Shown here in pieces: positions 1-11,893 of a stretch of DNA of 23,401 nt; position 1 is the stretch's first letter; every line of letters starts with the position of its first letter. A program made the translations under genes and the position numbers. This DNA comes from Choristocarpus tenellus KU-1152 (taxonomy: Eukaryota; Phaeophyceae): contig CAXNAD020000250.1 in the NCBI GenBank assembly GCA_964200185.2, positions 1 through 23,401 on the forward strand, written 5' to 3'. The notes under the pieces were generated by a model. It was not told the DNA's origin and ran no database searches. It worked only from the letters and a program-made list of their open reading frames with translations.

Positions 1-1736
1 GTTTTCGCAAAACAACCATACCCATAGTCTGGGGCCATCCCCAATTTTTGAGGATCCCCTGTTTAAACCACTTAATAAAGGGTCGCACGGAAAGATGTGG
101 ATTATGGAGGTGAAGATTCATTACGAACAGAGGGAGTACTCGTCAGATTCAAGGGAGGAGGTGGAGCGACGAACTGTGGGTCGGTTTATTCCAACGCACG
201 AGAAAAAATCAAGACACGCACGCGACAGCGCAATTGGCTGTATCAATAGTACAACAGATAGTTCTTTGGGTAGAAGAAATAGTGTAGAGTGCGATGCTAT
301 CTGAACCATGGGTCAATTGAAACGTGTGGATAAGTATATATATATATCAGTAAAGAGATAGGGTGGAGGTAGTGGAGGAGTTCCAGACTAAATTTGATCT
401 AGTAATATGTAGTACCTGATCATATGTTGTGTCCTGGTTTTAGCCCGCATTCTATCTGAATCACCTCCCCAACATACAAAAATTTGTTCTCATGACATGT
501 TTGCTAAGTTTTCCTGGCTTAATCCTATTAATACCAATATGTTGCAGTCAACTCTTGCGAGAAATTTTACGTAATTAAGAGAGACCTGATGCGCTTACCA
601 AGGGAATAATAATAGCCAACAAATCTCTCCTCGACTATGGTAATGCTGGCAGGTACTGCAATATGATGACGATACGACAGGGATGTTTGTTTACTACCTT
701 TTTTTAGTATATTATTTTCCTATTTTTTTGTTTCCCTACGTACTAGTGTCGTTATTTATACTCGAGAGTGGAGGCTCAATTATTTGGATCTTATACCTTC
801 GTACTGATTATTCTTTCTGGGGATTGGAACTTGGTACTTGCTCAGTTAGTTTATCTGGAGAGACAAGATCAGTTAGGAATTAAACCAATAGTGGAAAAAA
901 ATTAATGAACCTGCATCGCAGGGAGTAGAGGGGTGTGACGATTCCCTCGTGGAATAATACCATTGGAAAAAGTGCTTTGTATGTTTCGTTGTTATGTAAT
1001 ATAATTATTTTCATTGAGTAATGCTATACACTGTAGCAATAGTAGTACCATCAACGGCAACAATACAAATATGGTCCACATATGACCAAGCACTACCTTG
1101 CCTCTGCCTCTCTTTCCTGTTCTCTTGGCTGGTACACGATGCAGCAACAGGCAATGGTCACCCACTGGGTTAGATGACCAGAGATCTTCACAATGGAGCA
1201 GGTTGTGCACACAAACAATACGCCTTACATAAAACGGAAAACACTTGATACACAACTTCATTCATGCCACTTCACAATATCACAATGTCCCCTCCAATCT
1301 CGACCTCCCACCCCATACCTACTCCTGTCTGCCTGCTATGACTTGTAGTCTCCTACTATTTGCCTTTCACAAAATCTCTTCACCCATTGTATTCCTTTCT
1401 TTGGCAGGCCCCCTTGCAGAAGCTCCATCCCACAAGCAACGTACTTGTGAGAGTTAACTTAGAGATGTCACTAATCCTCAGCAATCAATCACAAAATAAT
1501 GCAACATTGTGAGGTAAGCAAAGTGGCTGGCAGTCAGGCAAGAACTGTTATCTACCCAATCGTACTTGGAGTGATATTCCCCCAACCACAAACAAGAGTG
1601 AACCTTATTGTCAACATATGGCACACACAACAGATTTTATCTCCCCTGCAAAAACATGCCTAACCAATGCTTATCCCTTTTGGTGTCATTTCTGGATAGA
1701 AGAAGAGGCCCACATCCAATTTCCACATCCTCAAAA
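1..1736. other. 3' flank of TM9SF4, no confident gene
   Basis: No exon series with matching phases was found here. The minus-strand part next to 1737 must hold the 3' UTR of the TM9SF4-type gene, but I see no clear AATAAA or ATTAAA on that strand to fix its end. Positions 77-304 stay open in more than one frame (two on plus, one on minus), so a terminal exon of a neighbouring gene is possible but unproven. A TA microsatellite lies at 335-347. Open frames at 683-883 (plus, very Phe/Tyr/Leu-rich) and 992-1261 (minus) have no matching splice partners and look like chance. Confidence 0.5.
335..347. repeat. TA dinucleotide microsatellite
   Basis: A short uninterrupted alternation of T and A in the intergenic flank. 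Similar short tracts lie at 8334-8350 (TM9SF4 intron 5) and 14534-14546 (just before the YKT6 exon 4 acceptor). Confidence 0.7.
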
Positions 1737-1745
1737 TTAGTCCAC
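1737..1745 (-). other. TM9SF4: TM9SF4 last coding exon: Val-Asp-stop only
   Basis: Exon 12 ends ATCAAG at 2067 with donor GTGGGT. The acceptor at 1747-1746 (ATCCAG) is followed by GTG GAC TAA. Splicing gives the C-terminus KVD, the KXD/E signal that in this family binds COPI and holds the protein in the Golgi. The acceptor's pyrimidine tract is weak. Reading through the donor instead gives VGGWVTC and a stop, which removes the signal. Confidence 0.85.
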
Positions 1746-4700
1746 CTGGATTCATCCATGCCAAGGGGCAAGGTCAAGTTTTTTGAAACACTCAAATGAG
1801 TATCACTCATCAGGTGTGAGGTCGTCATATCCTTGGCAATGGTGATTAATGACACAAAAGCCCATAAGCAAGGACTATCTACAACAGGATAGGGCAGCAA
1901 ATTAAGGTCCTCTTATGAATGTTACATAGTACAAGAAAAAAGTGGTTGCTCAAATCACCCCCATAAAAAATTGCTTACAACAATAAATCGATTAGTTGGC
2001 ACAGAAGATACTTGACTATCATAATTAGACAAAAAGACCATTCTAACAAGTTACCCACCCACCCACCTTGATAGAGGAGTACATCTTCCGTGTGAACCAC
2101 AGACAGGAGTAGAATCCTACGCATCCCGTCAGTGCAAACAATCCTAGCGAGAGCAGGGCCATGTACCCAAAGTACAAGATGTATGTCACAGCCATGGTTG
2201 ACTCCAGTCGTGCAAAGTACACTGTGGAATATCCAAACACCCATATTGCAGTTGATCCTGATGTCAGGAATGAGCGCCACCACCTGAATATGAAGAGGAC
2301 ATGCTTGAGGAAATGGACAACTAACGTGCGTGTGATGGAAATGGACACACAAAACTACCTGCATTAGGTCCATAAATATCATGTTGGCTGTGATATTAAT
2401 TGGGATAGATCAGCAGCAGGCTACACACATAACACAAGACAACCCATCTTTTCTGGTCACAGGTCCTCTATAAACTATACAAACACTGCACCATAGAGTA
2501 TGTTGATACCCATGTGGCCATGGCTTGTGAAATTCCAGGTTTCCACACCTTAAGGTGGGGCATTTTGCACATCTATGAAATTGCTTGGACAGTCATTACA
2601 AAACAGGATCTATGTTGATCCATGGTTCAAAGAAATAGAGACTGCTCACATCACTTACACCCCCATAAACAGAACCACTAAAACGACAATGAGTTCCCGG
2701 TGATACATATTTCCTGTTTTACATGCCACTCTTTTTTGAGACTCGCCAGTGGTAATCCTCTGAAACCAACTGGAAGTAACAGAAGACCATAGAGATGTCT
2801 GCACATGTCACCACAAGGATGAAGAACACAAGGAAAAGGAACCCAAATACATAATAGTAGCTGCCCATCCAAAGTGAGTTCAGGATGAAGAACATCTCAA
2901 TGAACACTGCACCATACGGCAGTATCCCCCCCACTGTCACAGTGAAGCTGCTCCACAGGAACCAGGGTTGGTTTGGGATCTGGTTGAAGTAAGAAGTAGT
3001 ATGTGAGACAAAAGGTATGTGGGGTCAATAATTAGAAGAAAAAATATGGCAAAACCAGAGATGCAAGTCAACCTTGAGTACCATGGTGGTGGTTATTGTG
3101 GGGATTGAACGTAGGGTCACCAATGTAAAACGGACAAGTATGATCCTTGAAAGCACACAAAGACAACTGTGGAATTGGTTACAGTCAGACATAATCCCAC
3201 AAGTAAGTATCCAATCTACACCCCAAACATTGCACCAAGTGCACCAAATCAAGAGTTTACCCGTACATTATAGTCTAGAGTTTGTTAGGGTTAGGGTTAA
3301 ACTAAAAAAATCAATACCAGTCCTTACAGCACCCTATTATGCGTAACACACCTGTACAGAAATGTCTCTATCTCTATAGTAAGAATGTTAAATGAATTAA
3401 AAAATAAATTGTTGACCAATTGGTATCATGAAAAAAAAAATGCAAACCCCCCCCACTAGTAGTCAGGTGCAGGAAGTACTACCCAAAGAGATATTTAGTC
3501 AATTAATACAACCTGACGAGGTATGTTGGAGGTGACCACTGGGTATGGCACAGTCTCCTTGCGGTATCCAAAGTAAGCTCCAAGGAACACCAATGGCACA
3601 CTGATGCAGAACCATAGAGCTAGAAGCTCTACCTGCTCTGCAAAAGGCACAGCCTATGTTCCCACACACAAGGATGTTGGTTTTAATTTATGTTAATATT
3701 TATATGGTGGAAAAAGGGTTGGAATGGGAAGGATTTGAACTGGGCTTGAGAAGGAGGAATATAAAAAGAACAAAGACATGAGGTTACAGAGCAAAAACAA
3801 GTATGAAGATGTGCTAGGGATAGACATCAAATAGAACCATATCAATTGGCTCACAGGGGGAGATGCACAGGTTAAGGTCTTCCTCTAAAGCACCACCCAC
3901 AAAGGTTTTCACTACAGACCAAAATACAGAAGGGTAAGAAAGGCCACAGCCCTGATATCAGAGAGAGGGCGAAGAGGTTTACATACGATGTAGCACTTTA
4001 TTATTATTTAAATATCAGACTGAAAAAACGCAAAAATAAAGAATTGTTTAGTAATAACAGCACCAGATCCAAACATGTCCGGCATTCAAATGTCTATTAC
4101 CTTCATCAGGCATTCTATTCAAGCTCAATCACCAACTATTGATTCATTGTGTATACATGTTATGTGAAATGTGATCATGCTAAGAGGTAGTACCTGAGTC
4201 GAGTGGTAGGAATAGGACATCAAGTTCAGGCTGAGGAACACAATGAAGCAGATGGAGGGGAAGAAGAATGCTGTCAATAGCGTACACTGCTGCCATTGTC
4301 GGCCCTTAAAGGACTTGTACAACACAGAACTGCAGTAACCTGCCGGCACCCCCATGAGCACATAAAGCAAGAGCATAGCAATGGCCAGACTGCCACGGTT
4401 TGCTGGTGAAAGGAATCTGAATCACAAGACAAGACAACAATAGGCACAAGTGATGTGTCAATGCCAACAATTACATTATCATTTACTTCACTCTTGGATT
4501 TGAGTCACTGCAGTCATTTCAATCACTTCATGGTGTAATGGTGTACTCGAGTGATGTGCTCACAATGGCATGGTTAGGGTACACTCTACAAAGGGAGCTC
4601 TTGAACTCATTTGATATCAGGAGTTTGATTACCTCAAGTTTTGCTCACCCTAACCCAAACTAAGTCAGTATATCACACAGGTGTATCACCTACAGTAGGA

Positions 4701-7700
4701 AAACACATACATGCTGTTATTTCCTCCTAACAATAGATGACTCAAAGCTTAAATATTACTAACTACTGTATCAAATAATAATAATAATTGTATGTCTTGA
4801 ACACTGCAGTATACTATTCACTTAAATATATTGGTGCCATGCATGAGGACAACACTAATAGACATGGTTAACACCTACCAATAGGCAGATAAGGATAAAA
4901 ATAAATAGCTTCCATCTTCAATCCGTGATCCTTATGGTCACCCATGGAAAGGACAAGCTGTGAAGAGACAATCCTTTCAATCTTTACTATCAATCTCAAA
5001 CATGTCAAGAGAGAGAAGCCAAAAAAGTAGCACAATACAATCGTAAAGGTGAAGTATCCTACAGGATTAACCAACCCACCATACCCATCATGTAATCAAG
5101 AAATGAAGTAGCAGAAGAGGTTCATAGAGACACAAAATGAATCTTACCCAAAAGCAGCAAAGCAGATAGTAACCATTGCCATACAAAGCAATTGCACACC
5201 AGTGCCCACCAGGACACAGAAAAGCATTGGATACTTAGCTGGGGGCCGGAATACATCTGCATGTACAAGCTGAATTGACATGTAGGAAATGGTCCAAGGC
5301 AATGATTAGACATTGAAGGAACAACGTTCAGTGGGAAGTACTACATGTAATGTTCAATACATGGTAATGGGGGGAGAAAAATAAATGGGGAGTGTTCCAG
5401 ATGTGTGACTTCAACCACCCCATACACCAAGTAAAAGGAATCTGGCCAATAAGTAGTTACTGAATTTTTGAGGCCAGCCATAGACCTCGATTACTCAGGT
5501 ATAGGCAAAGTCTAATCCATGCCCTAAGATACATGCTTGCACCACACACTGATAACATCTTGGCAGGTATGACGGTTTTGACCAATCAATACCTGGCAAC
5601 ACGGTATACTAGTAAGTAAATCTATCCCATACCTCGAGCACCTCTGGCACACATGTCAATATCGGCTAACTGCCACTACAACATCATAGTTGAGCGATCA
5701 GCAGAAGCAAACATGAAGGCGTTGCTAATGAAGTCAGTTACACCAACAAAGAATAAAATAAAGAAATAAGAACAAACTAAAGTAGTTAAACAACAAGTAC
5801 TGTGTAACGCCCCCAAGAAGGTGACATGTTCGTCTTGGGTAAGGCGGGCAACAAAAGGCAAAGGAGATTGAGAGATAAATAGGTATCCCCTACAGTTATG
5901 TCAAACACCTTTGAAGTCCTCAGATCACTCCACATAAAAGCAGGCTCATCTCACCAACAATCAGAAAAACACCTTCAATGATCATCTCAACACTCCATCA
6001 CTTCAACAGTCAACTGTAAATGTTTATTGTTTCCCCTGTGCAACCACCACCTTCACCTTCCACCCAGTTTCCTCCCGTTCCTCTGCCTTTTCCTCATCTG
6101 TTGGTACCCGGTTGTACCTCATGATGTCACGATGGAGGTTACGGATGAGAATCATTGCTATCATCGCTGTCAAGAACAGCACGATCAGCAAAGAGTTAAC
6201 AATCGAAAACCAATGAACCTGCAAAAATGGGCACAACAGGAAGTACATGGGGACCAGGGGTACAGTAGAACAGAAGTACATGAGGATACTAGCACAATAC
6301 ATCAACATAAATGGAAAAGGAGAGTACAAGCATAGCTAGCACACTCAATAATTGTACATGAAAGACATTACATGCAACTTACTGCCTACGCTCGTCACAT
6401 GAAAGACCTACGACTAGACCAGCAACTGGTGGGGGATAGGCTCATTCCAGAGAGCATCTCCCCCTTACCCCTGACTACGGCAACATGATGGTTTCTGTGT
6501 GAAGATAGATGAAGATAGATATAGATACTTTTGATGAGCTTAAACCTTGGACAGAGTGTTATTATAATGCTTATAATGTGAATAACACCCCAGCCCTGCC
6601 ATTCCAATCAGAATGGTGTGCTGTTTGTAGTGTATTATGGATTCTTAGTATACATCTCCTGTGATATTTGATACTTGAAAGTGCTAAGAGTGGTTCATAC
6701 CACGACAGCATCATGTATACGACTACCCAACCCACCCCAACATTAGTTGGTAGCATATGATAAGTGCATGTCTGGTGGTTAGTCAACAAAAAGGTGCTGA
6801 ATATTTTCACCAATCCTCTCCTACCCCCCCCCCCTTCTCCATTTTATATGCAGCATATATGATGGTGTATGTTCTTGACCTTCATGTTACCTTGTTTTTA
6901 ACTGCATTGTCCATAGTCAAGTACACATCCCAACGGCTAGCCCAGTGCTTCTCCGATTCCATCCATAACACGTCATAAGTGAAGATCACTCTTTCTCCTT
7001 CAGCTACCTCCTGTGGAGCCAGTCCCTGTACACAACATGAAGGCATAGTCACAACAGAAGAGGAGTGAGTGACATAATACATGACCAACCAAAAACAATA
7101 TAACAAGGTATGCAATTAGCACGAGTCAGCATCAATATCAGTATACCCATTGAAAAGGAAACCTTTGTTTAATCAAACATACATATCAGAGATTAGGTAC
7201 ATTGCACATGACTATACCGCAATACAGCAACACTTTACTGTTACACTAATATTTAGTAAGTTGATAGGGAAAGGATAAGGGTTAGGGTGTAGGGATGAGT
7301 GTTGAGTATAAAAAAATCACACATCTACATTTCTAGATTTCGGAGTTAATGGGGGTCAGGTTCAGCCTCAAACTCAGGGGTACTTGAGGTGACAACATTA
7401 AGGTTCCTCAACTACAGTCACATTCCACCAGGACACGTGTACAACAGTGCATGCTTTGTACCTTGTACCTTGCACCAGTACATAGATTATATAGATGACA
7501 TAGTAAGGTACAAGGAACAAAGAACAATGACTAGTGCTGTGAACCATTCCGGTTAAAAATAAAAAATTGACTTTAAATGAACTCATTGAGAAAGAACACC
7601 AAAACTGAGCATGACCTATCCTTTTCTTTCAGAATACATAAAAAAGAGAAATGACGGATCTCTTGTACAGCTCTTGTGTATTAATAGTGTGAGTCTCATC

Positions 7701-10700
7701 TCTTTCAGTGACAACTCAAGAATGCTATGACCACATCGATGTTCAAGATAGAATAATTAAAAATAGAACACAACAGGGGTATCATAATAAAATCAATGGT
7801 TGCTCTTAAAGGCCAACCCCTCACTCACACTTTACAAAAAGAAAGACAGCAATGACCACTGTAGTATGAATAGTCTGGTAAATAAAAAAGACCACAGAAG
7901 TGAGTGAACATAAGTTGAAATTCACATCTACAAAACAGAGAGCTCCATTCCAGCAAGGTAGTCTTTTCATTTACGGCACTATTTGACACACTTGACAATC
8001 AACCTATGTTCTGCGCACGCCACCTAGTGGGGTGTCAGTCTGGTGTCAGTCAATCAACTTAAATCTTACACAAATAAGTTCTTAAGAACATTTTTTAAAT
8101 TGCAACAGCCCTAAGGACTGCAACACTAACACACACCAAGACCTATTCAAAGGGAGATAAAGGAAAGTCAATCCAAAATGTTAACAGAGGTAAGACTATT
8201 CGACCTCTACATAGTCTGGTGTGGAAGGTGCATCCATCAATTAACAGCTCAGTCACTATTCCAGAAATGCCCAAGTGATGTGACTGACTGAGGGAGGTAG
8301 ATCATCAACCAGTTAATAGGGGCACACTCTCCAAATATATATATATATACAAAAATTCATCCTTGTCTGATCATTTTCAGCCAGGCAAAGCTTGACCATG
8401 CCAATATTAAAGCAAAATCACACGAGATGTCAATATATGCATCATAGCAACACGCCACCTCAAGGTTTTTCTTTCAAAACAATCAACTTCAGTATCCTGT
8501 TCCCCCCCTCCCCCCACCCCTCTCCTCCTTTCACCCTATCAGCTTGGAGAAACTCTTGACTGTCACAGGTGCTGAGAGGCGGCATCTCTCCCTCTCCACT
8601 CCACTCCTGAGAGGCATGGAACTTGTGCTTCACAGAGAACGCCTCCACCTTGAAACCCACCACTCTTGCAGGTGGGGCCTAAAAAACCAGTTAGCAGTAT
8701 GCACATTAATGTTACAAAAATGTAATGTTTACTGTCTGCCATAAAGCTGTTTGTGTTTATGTTTGTGTCTCATAATTATGTGAGTAGGTATTAACGCCTG
8801 ATGACGCACATCAAGGAAGAACAATCATCAAACAAGGTAATAAAACACAAGTAAAACAGGTTACAAAACCAATGGTATTTGATGTAGACACCTCAACTGA
8901 AGTGTCAATTTTATTTAAAACTGACATGACTGCAACCTGAGGTGCAATAAAAAGGGTAAAGAACAACACAAGCACCCTTGTACCCTTAAAGCTCCACAAA
9001 CCTCATCGTTGCTCCTGGGGTGATAGTCCACAATAAGTCGCACATGATTATTGATGTTATACTTATCCCCGTCTATGGCTCCTACCAAGAAGCCCTGTGC
9101 ATAGAAGGTCTTGGTAGTTCCCTGCCTCACATGAGGACAATAATATAATAGTAAGTAATGCACACAATAGAGTCAATCAGAGATATCCCTACAGCACTGA
9201 CCTGCAATTGTGTTGCAATCCACAGTATTCTGCATTTCCTAGTATCATCGTGTCATATATTGTAATATCATAGTAGTGGAAAGGCACCGTGATTGCACAA
9301 AATTGATTAAAAAATCATGTTCATATTAAAACAAGATTCATCTGTGACAAAAACAAATGTGGGCATTGAACATTAAGCCTGTGCTTATTGATTGATCTTT
9401 CTAATGGTAGTGATCCTATTGCTACAGAGCATCACCGAATCATTTTTAGTTACTATTGTAAGAAAGTACTAAGGTAGGTAATAATGTCAAATAGCTGCTA
9501 ATCACAAACCCACTTCCCTATTTGACACTCCATTTGACTCCTCCCCCTCCTGTGGTAGATAGAATGAAGGCATACCATGAATCTCAATTGATTTAGTCTG
9601 ATGCCCAGAAAATATTCTACACAATGAGGTACATACCTACCTTGAGGTACACTAGTAAGTACACACTGGGATGTAACGGACGAGTAAGTGAGAAAGGAAA
9701 AAAAAATGAAATACATTGGAGAATGTCGAGGTGTTGGAAAAAAAATAAATTCAAGCAAACCTGATCATCCATCTCCACAAGGGAGGCTGCAGGCAGGTTG
9801 TCAATGATCCAATTGTGGCGATACTCTTGTTTGATAGCAGCCCTGAGAGAAGGCAGGTCATCCTTTTGGAAGGTCACCTGCAGGAGGCATACAATGAAAT
9901 TACAAACAATGAAGCGAAGTCTAAATGACTTTTCAAAGTGGCCACCCATCAACATCAAAAAACTGTTATTATTATTACAATGACATCGATACTGAGGTGG
10001 CAATACTCAAAAGGTCAACACATATGTATTTATTTTTTTACATTGTTGTTTGTAGTTCTGGTTTATTGTTGTTATCCCCTGATCCACCCATCCCTTGGGC
10101 AAAACTAAAAACTCCAAATTGTTCTGCCAGAAATAAAAATCAAGGACGCATCTCTTAAGAGCCACAGCTAGTATGATGTCTTTAAAAAATGCATCTACAG
10201 TTGATGGTATTAGAAAAATTGATACAAAAACGTAAACCATAGGGATGACAAATGCAGTCCAACTCTACTAGACCACAAGTCTGTAAAAATGTACCTTTGA
10301 CCATCCTCTCAACGCCTTGACTCCTAGAGTGTACAATCAGCACATTTAAATACTCACGGGGTTTTTCCAACTCACCCATGTTGGTGACACTCCTGAGAAT
10401 CTCTGCATTTGTCAGTAGAAAGTGCTCATTTTTCATCTACGCACATAGAAACATGGCCACAACTTGCTTTTTTCACCTACACACTCTTTCATATACTGCA
10501 GTTGTAAATCAAAAGGACGGTATCAAGTGTACATTACCAGTCTTGAATATTTTTTTTAACAAATCCACCAATAAATAACAAAAAAAGATGTCAAAATGGA
10601 CAACTGTTGCAAAGGACTAAAAGGACTATAGCTCTGTGTAATGTGTGACATGCTCTATCCTGCTCACACTATGCACATGTGCCTATAACCCTTGACAACC

Positions 10701-11893
10701 TCCATCACTGCACCACAACACACATGAGGAGACATGTGTACTCACTCTTATGTCGGTGTGACATTACAACACTCAAGGTGAAACAAAGACCGCGTTGAAA
10801 GGATGATGTACACAATAATGACAAAATGCCTCACCTGGCAGAGCGGCTTGCACGCCTGGTCGTGTTGCATGTATATCTGATAGGGAGAGTTCTCAATCCG
10901 ATCCCCTGTCAGGAACTCGCCGAGATTCTCAGAAAAGCGACGCACTTTGTCTGGTCTGAAACACAATTCAGAGGGTGATGAGCACATGGAAACGAAGTCA
11001 TTACATTTTTTACCCCTTCAGTAGCACTAAAAATCCTCCACTCATCACGATCCCAAAGGATGAACGATCTGAACCATTCCTCCGTGTTTGGCAGGACTAC
11101 GAGAAGGGCCATTGCAAGAAGTGTGTGAAGTGAAGTGAAGTATTCCAAATATGTGACTTGCATTATCATGTGGACAGTCGTTGACTTTTCCGAAATGAGT
11201 CCACAGGCAGGCAAAAAAAAATGCAATAAAAAAATGAAAACTCGCACGAAAGGGATCCAATTGAAGCTAGGAATCTTCATCACCGCTAGGAGATCTTGAC
11301 AATCACTCGCGATAACAGGGACCAGGTTGTGTAAGATCTCGCATGTGTCCAGTAGATAAGGATAAGCTTAGGAGCTTACCGCTCGTTACAAGCATTGCGA
11401 GAATTTCAAACGCTTCTTCGCAGGTACACACATTATGCACACTATACATTTATTAAATTCACAAATACAATGACTCCTTCATTAACCGTCAACAAACACG
11501 ACCCAGACCGACTTTTTTTCCACAGTGCGAAGAAATGAACATACTGCGGAGCAGCCGAAAAGTGAGATCCCCGTATCATTGTCAATCCTTTTCCCGGTCA
11601 CCAACCACCAGGGTGCAAATAGAACAACCGCTCAGTCAGCACCCCCCCACCATCAAACTCCTCGATCCCATACCAGTAAAAGCGAGGATTTCTCAATTCC
11701 AAACTCACCTGCAAAATGGAAGGCTATAGTAGTCTACTGGGAGTTGCGTCCTCACACTGGTAAGTTTGTTGACCTTGACAGCAACACTTTCTCCTGGCTC
11801 AAAGTCGATCGGCGCCACCCCTGGCAAGTAAAACCCTCGGACCAGGTGAACGGCGCCGACCAAAAGGCCGAGCACCAACCCATTTGGGGTCAT
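1737..11893 (-). CDS. TM9SF4: Nonaspanin, TM9SF4 type (transmembrane 9 superfamily member 4), 13 exons, 642 aa
   Basis: Nine-pass Golgi/endosome membrane protein of the EMP70 family, known for roles in protein sorting, adhesion and phagocytosis. Exons: 11893-11709, 10955-10835, 9877-9761, 9121-9002, 8678-8535, 7025-6891, 6218-6057, 5269-5148, 4416-4194, 3653-3513, 2979-2747, 2283-2067, 1745-1737. All phases agree and the product is 642 residues, the length I recall for human TM9SF4. Residues 1-20 form a signal peptide before [11 protein letters not shown]; then come [13 protein letters not shown] (50-61), a lumenal domain to about 275, HWFSIVNS starting TM1 at 276, and nine hydrophobic segments to about 635. 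[13 protein letters not shown] (326-338) and the C-terminal KVD are family hallmarks. The N-terminal spacing favours TM9SF4 over TM9SF2. An in-frame ATG 44 codons upstream (12025) was rejected because it buries the signal peptide. The intron after residue 568 starts with GC. Confidence 0.94.
2741..2746 (-). other. TM9SF4: Non-canonical GC splice donor (GC-AG intron) in TM9SF4
   Basis: Exon 11 ends ACTG at 2747 and the intron begins GCGAGT. No usable GT gives the right phase. The AG acceptor is at 2285-2284. Using GC restores the family-typical DYHWWWRSFL across the junction, with the codon for Trp568 split TG|G. The rest of the donor matches the consensus for GC introns. Confidence 0.85.
3284..3300 (+). 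repeat. Interstitial telomere-like (TTAGGG) repeat
   Basis: About two and a half tandem copies of TTAGGG inside TM9SF4 intron 10. Similar short runs occur at 7277-7293, 13970-13986 and, on the other strand, 19327-19338 and 19382-19397. Confidence 0.7.
6824..6834 (+). repeat. C11 homopolymer in TM9SF4 intron 6
   Basis: Eleven consecutive C on plus, so a G-run in the TM9SF4 sense strand, 57 bp past the exon 6 end. Similar C-runs are at 3447-3454 and 23192-23200. Such runs are prone to length error in sequencing. Confidence 0.7.
7277..7293 (+). repeat. Degenerate telomere-like repeat
   Basis: AAGGGTTAGGGTGTAGGG, a decayed TTAGGG run inside TM9SF4 intron 5, the longest intron of the gene (1509 bp). 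Otherwise this intron (8534-7026) holds no exon I can support. Confidence 0.5.
8502..8520 (-). repeat. G-run cluster just inside a TM9SF4 donor, possible G-quadruplex
   Basis: On the sense (minus) strand three long G-runs, at 8520-8517, 8515-8510 and 8508-8502, begin 14 bases after the exon 5 donor at 8534, with shorter GG pairs in between. Intronic G-runs near donors are known splicing enhancers, and this density could form a quadruplex in RNA or DNA. Confidence 0.5.
10376..10436 (-). other. Possible frame-breaking cassette exon in TM9SF4 intron 2
   Basis: Within the 957-bp intron 2 there is an acceptor (GTGCGTAG at 10437), 61 bases encoding [20 protein letters not shown], and a strong donor ATGG|GTGAGT. 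It is not needed for the protein: exon 2 ends LCQ and exon 3 starts VTFQKDD in the same phase and matches the family spacing. Inclusion would shift the frame and reach TGA seven codons into exon 3. It could be an NMD-type exon or chance. Confidence 0.2.

Noticed and set aside
992-1261. 89-codon minus frame past the TM9SF4 stop
   Set aside because: No splice sites linking it to a neighbour, no recognisable domain, and it lies in the expected 3' flank.
4868-5074. Hydrophobic 68-codon minus frame in TM9SF4
   Set aside because: Exons ending at 5148 and starting at 4416 join in phase and match the family, so this lies in an intron.
8814-8840. TGATGA on minus, a possible box C of an intronic snoRNA
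   Set aside because: No CTGA box D or pairing stem at the right distance.
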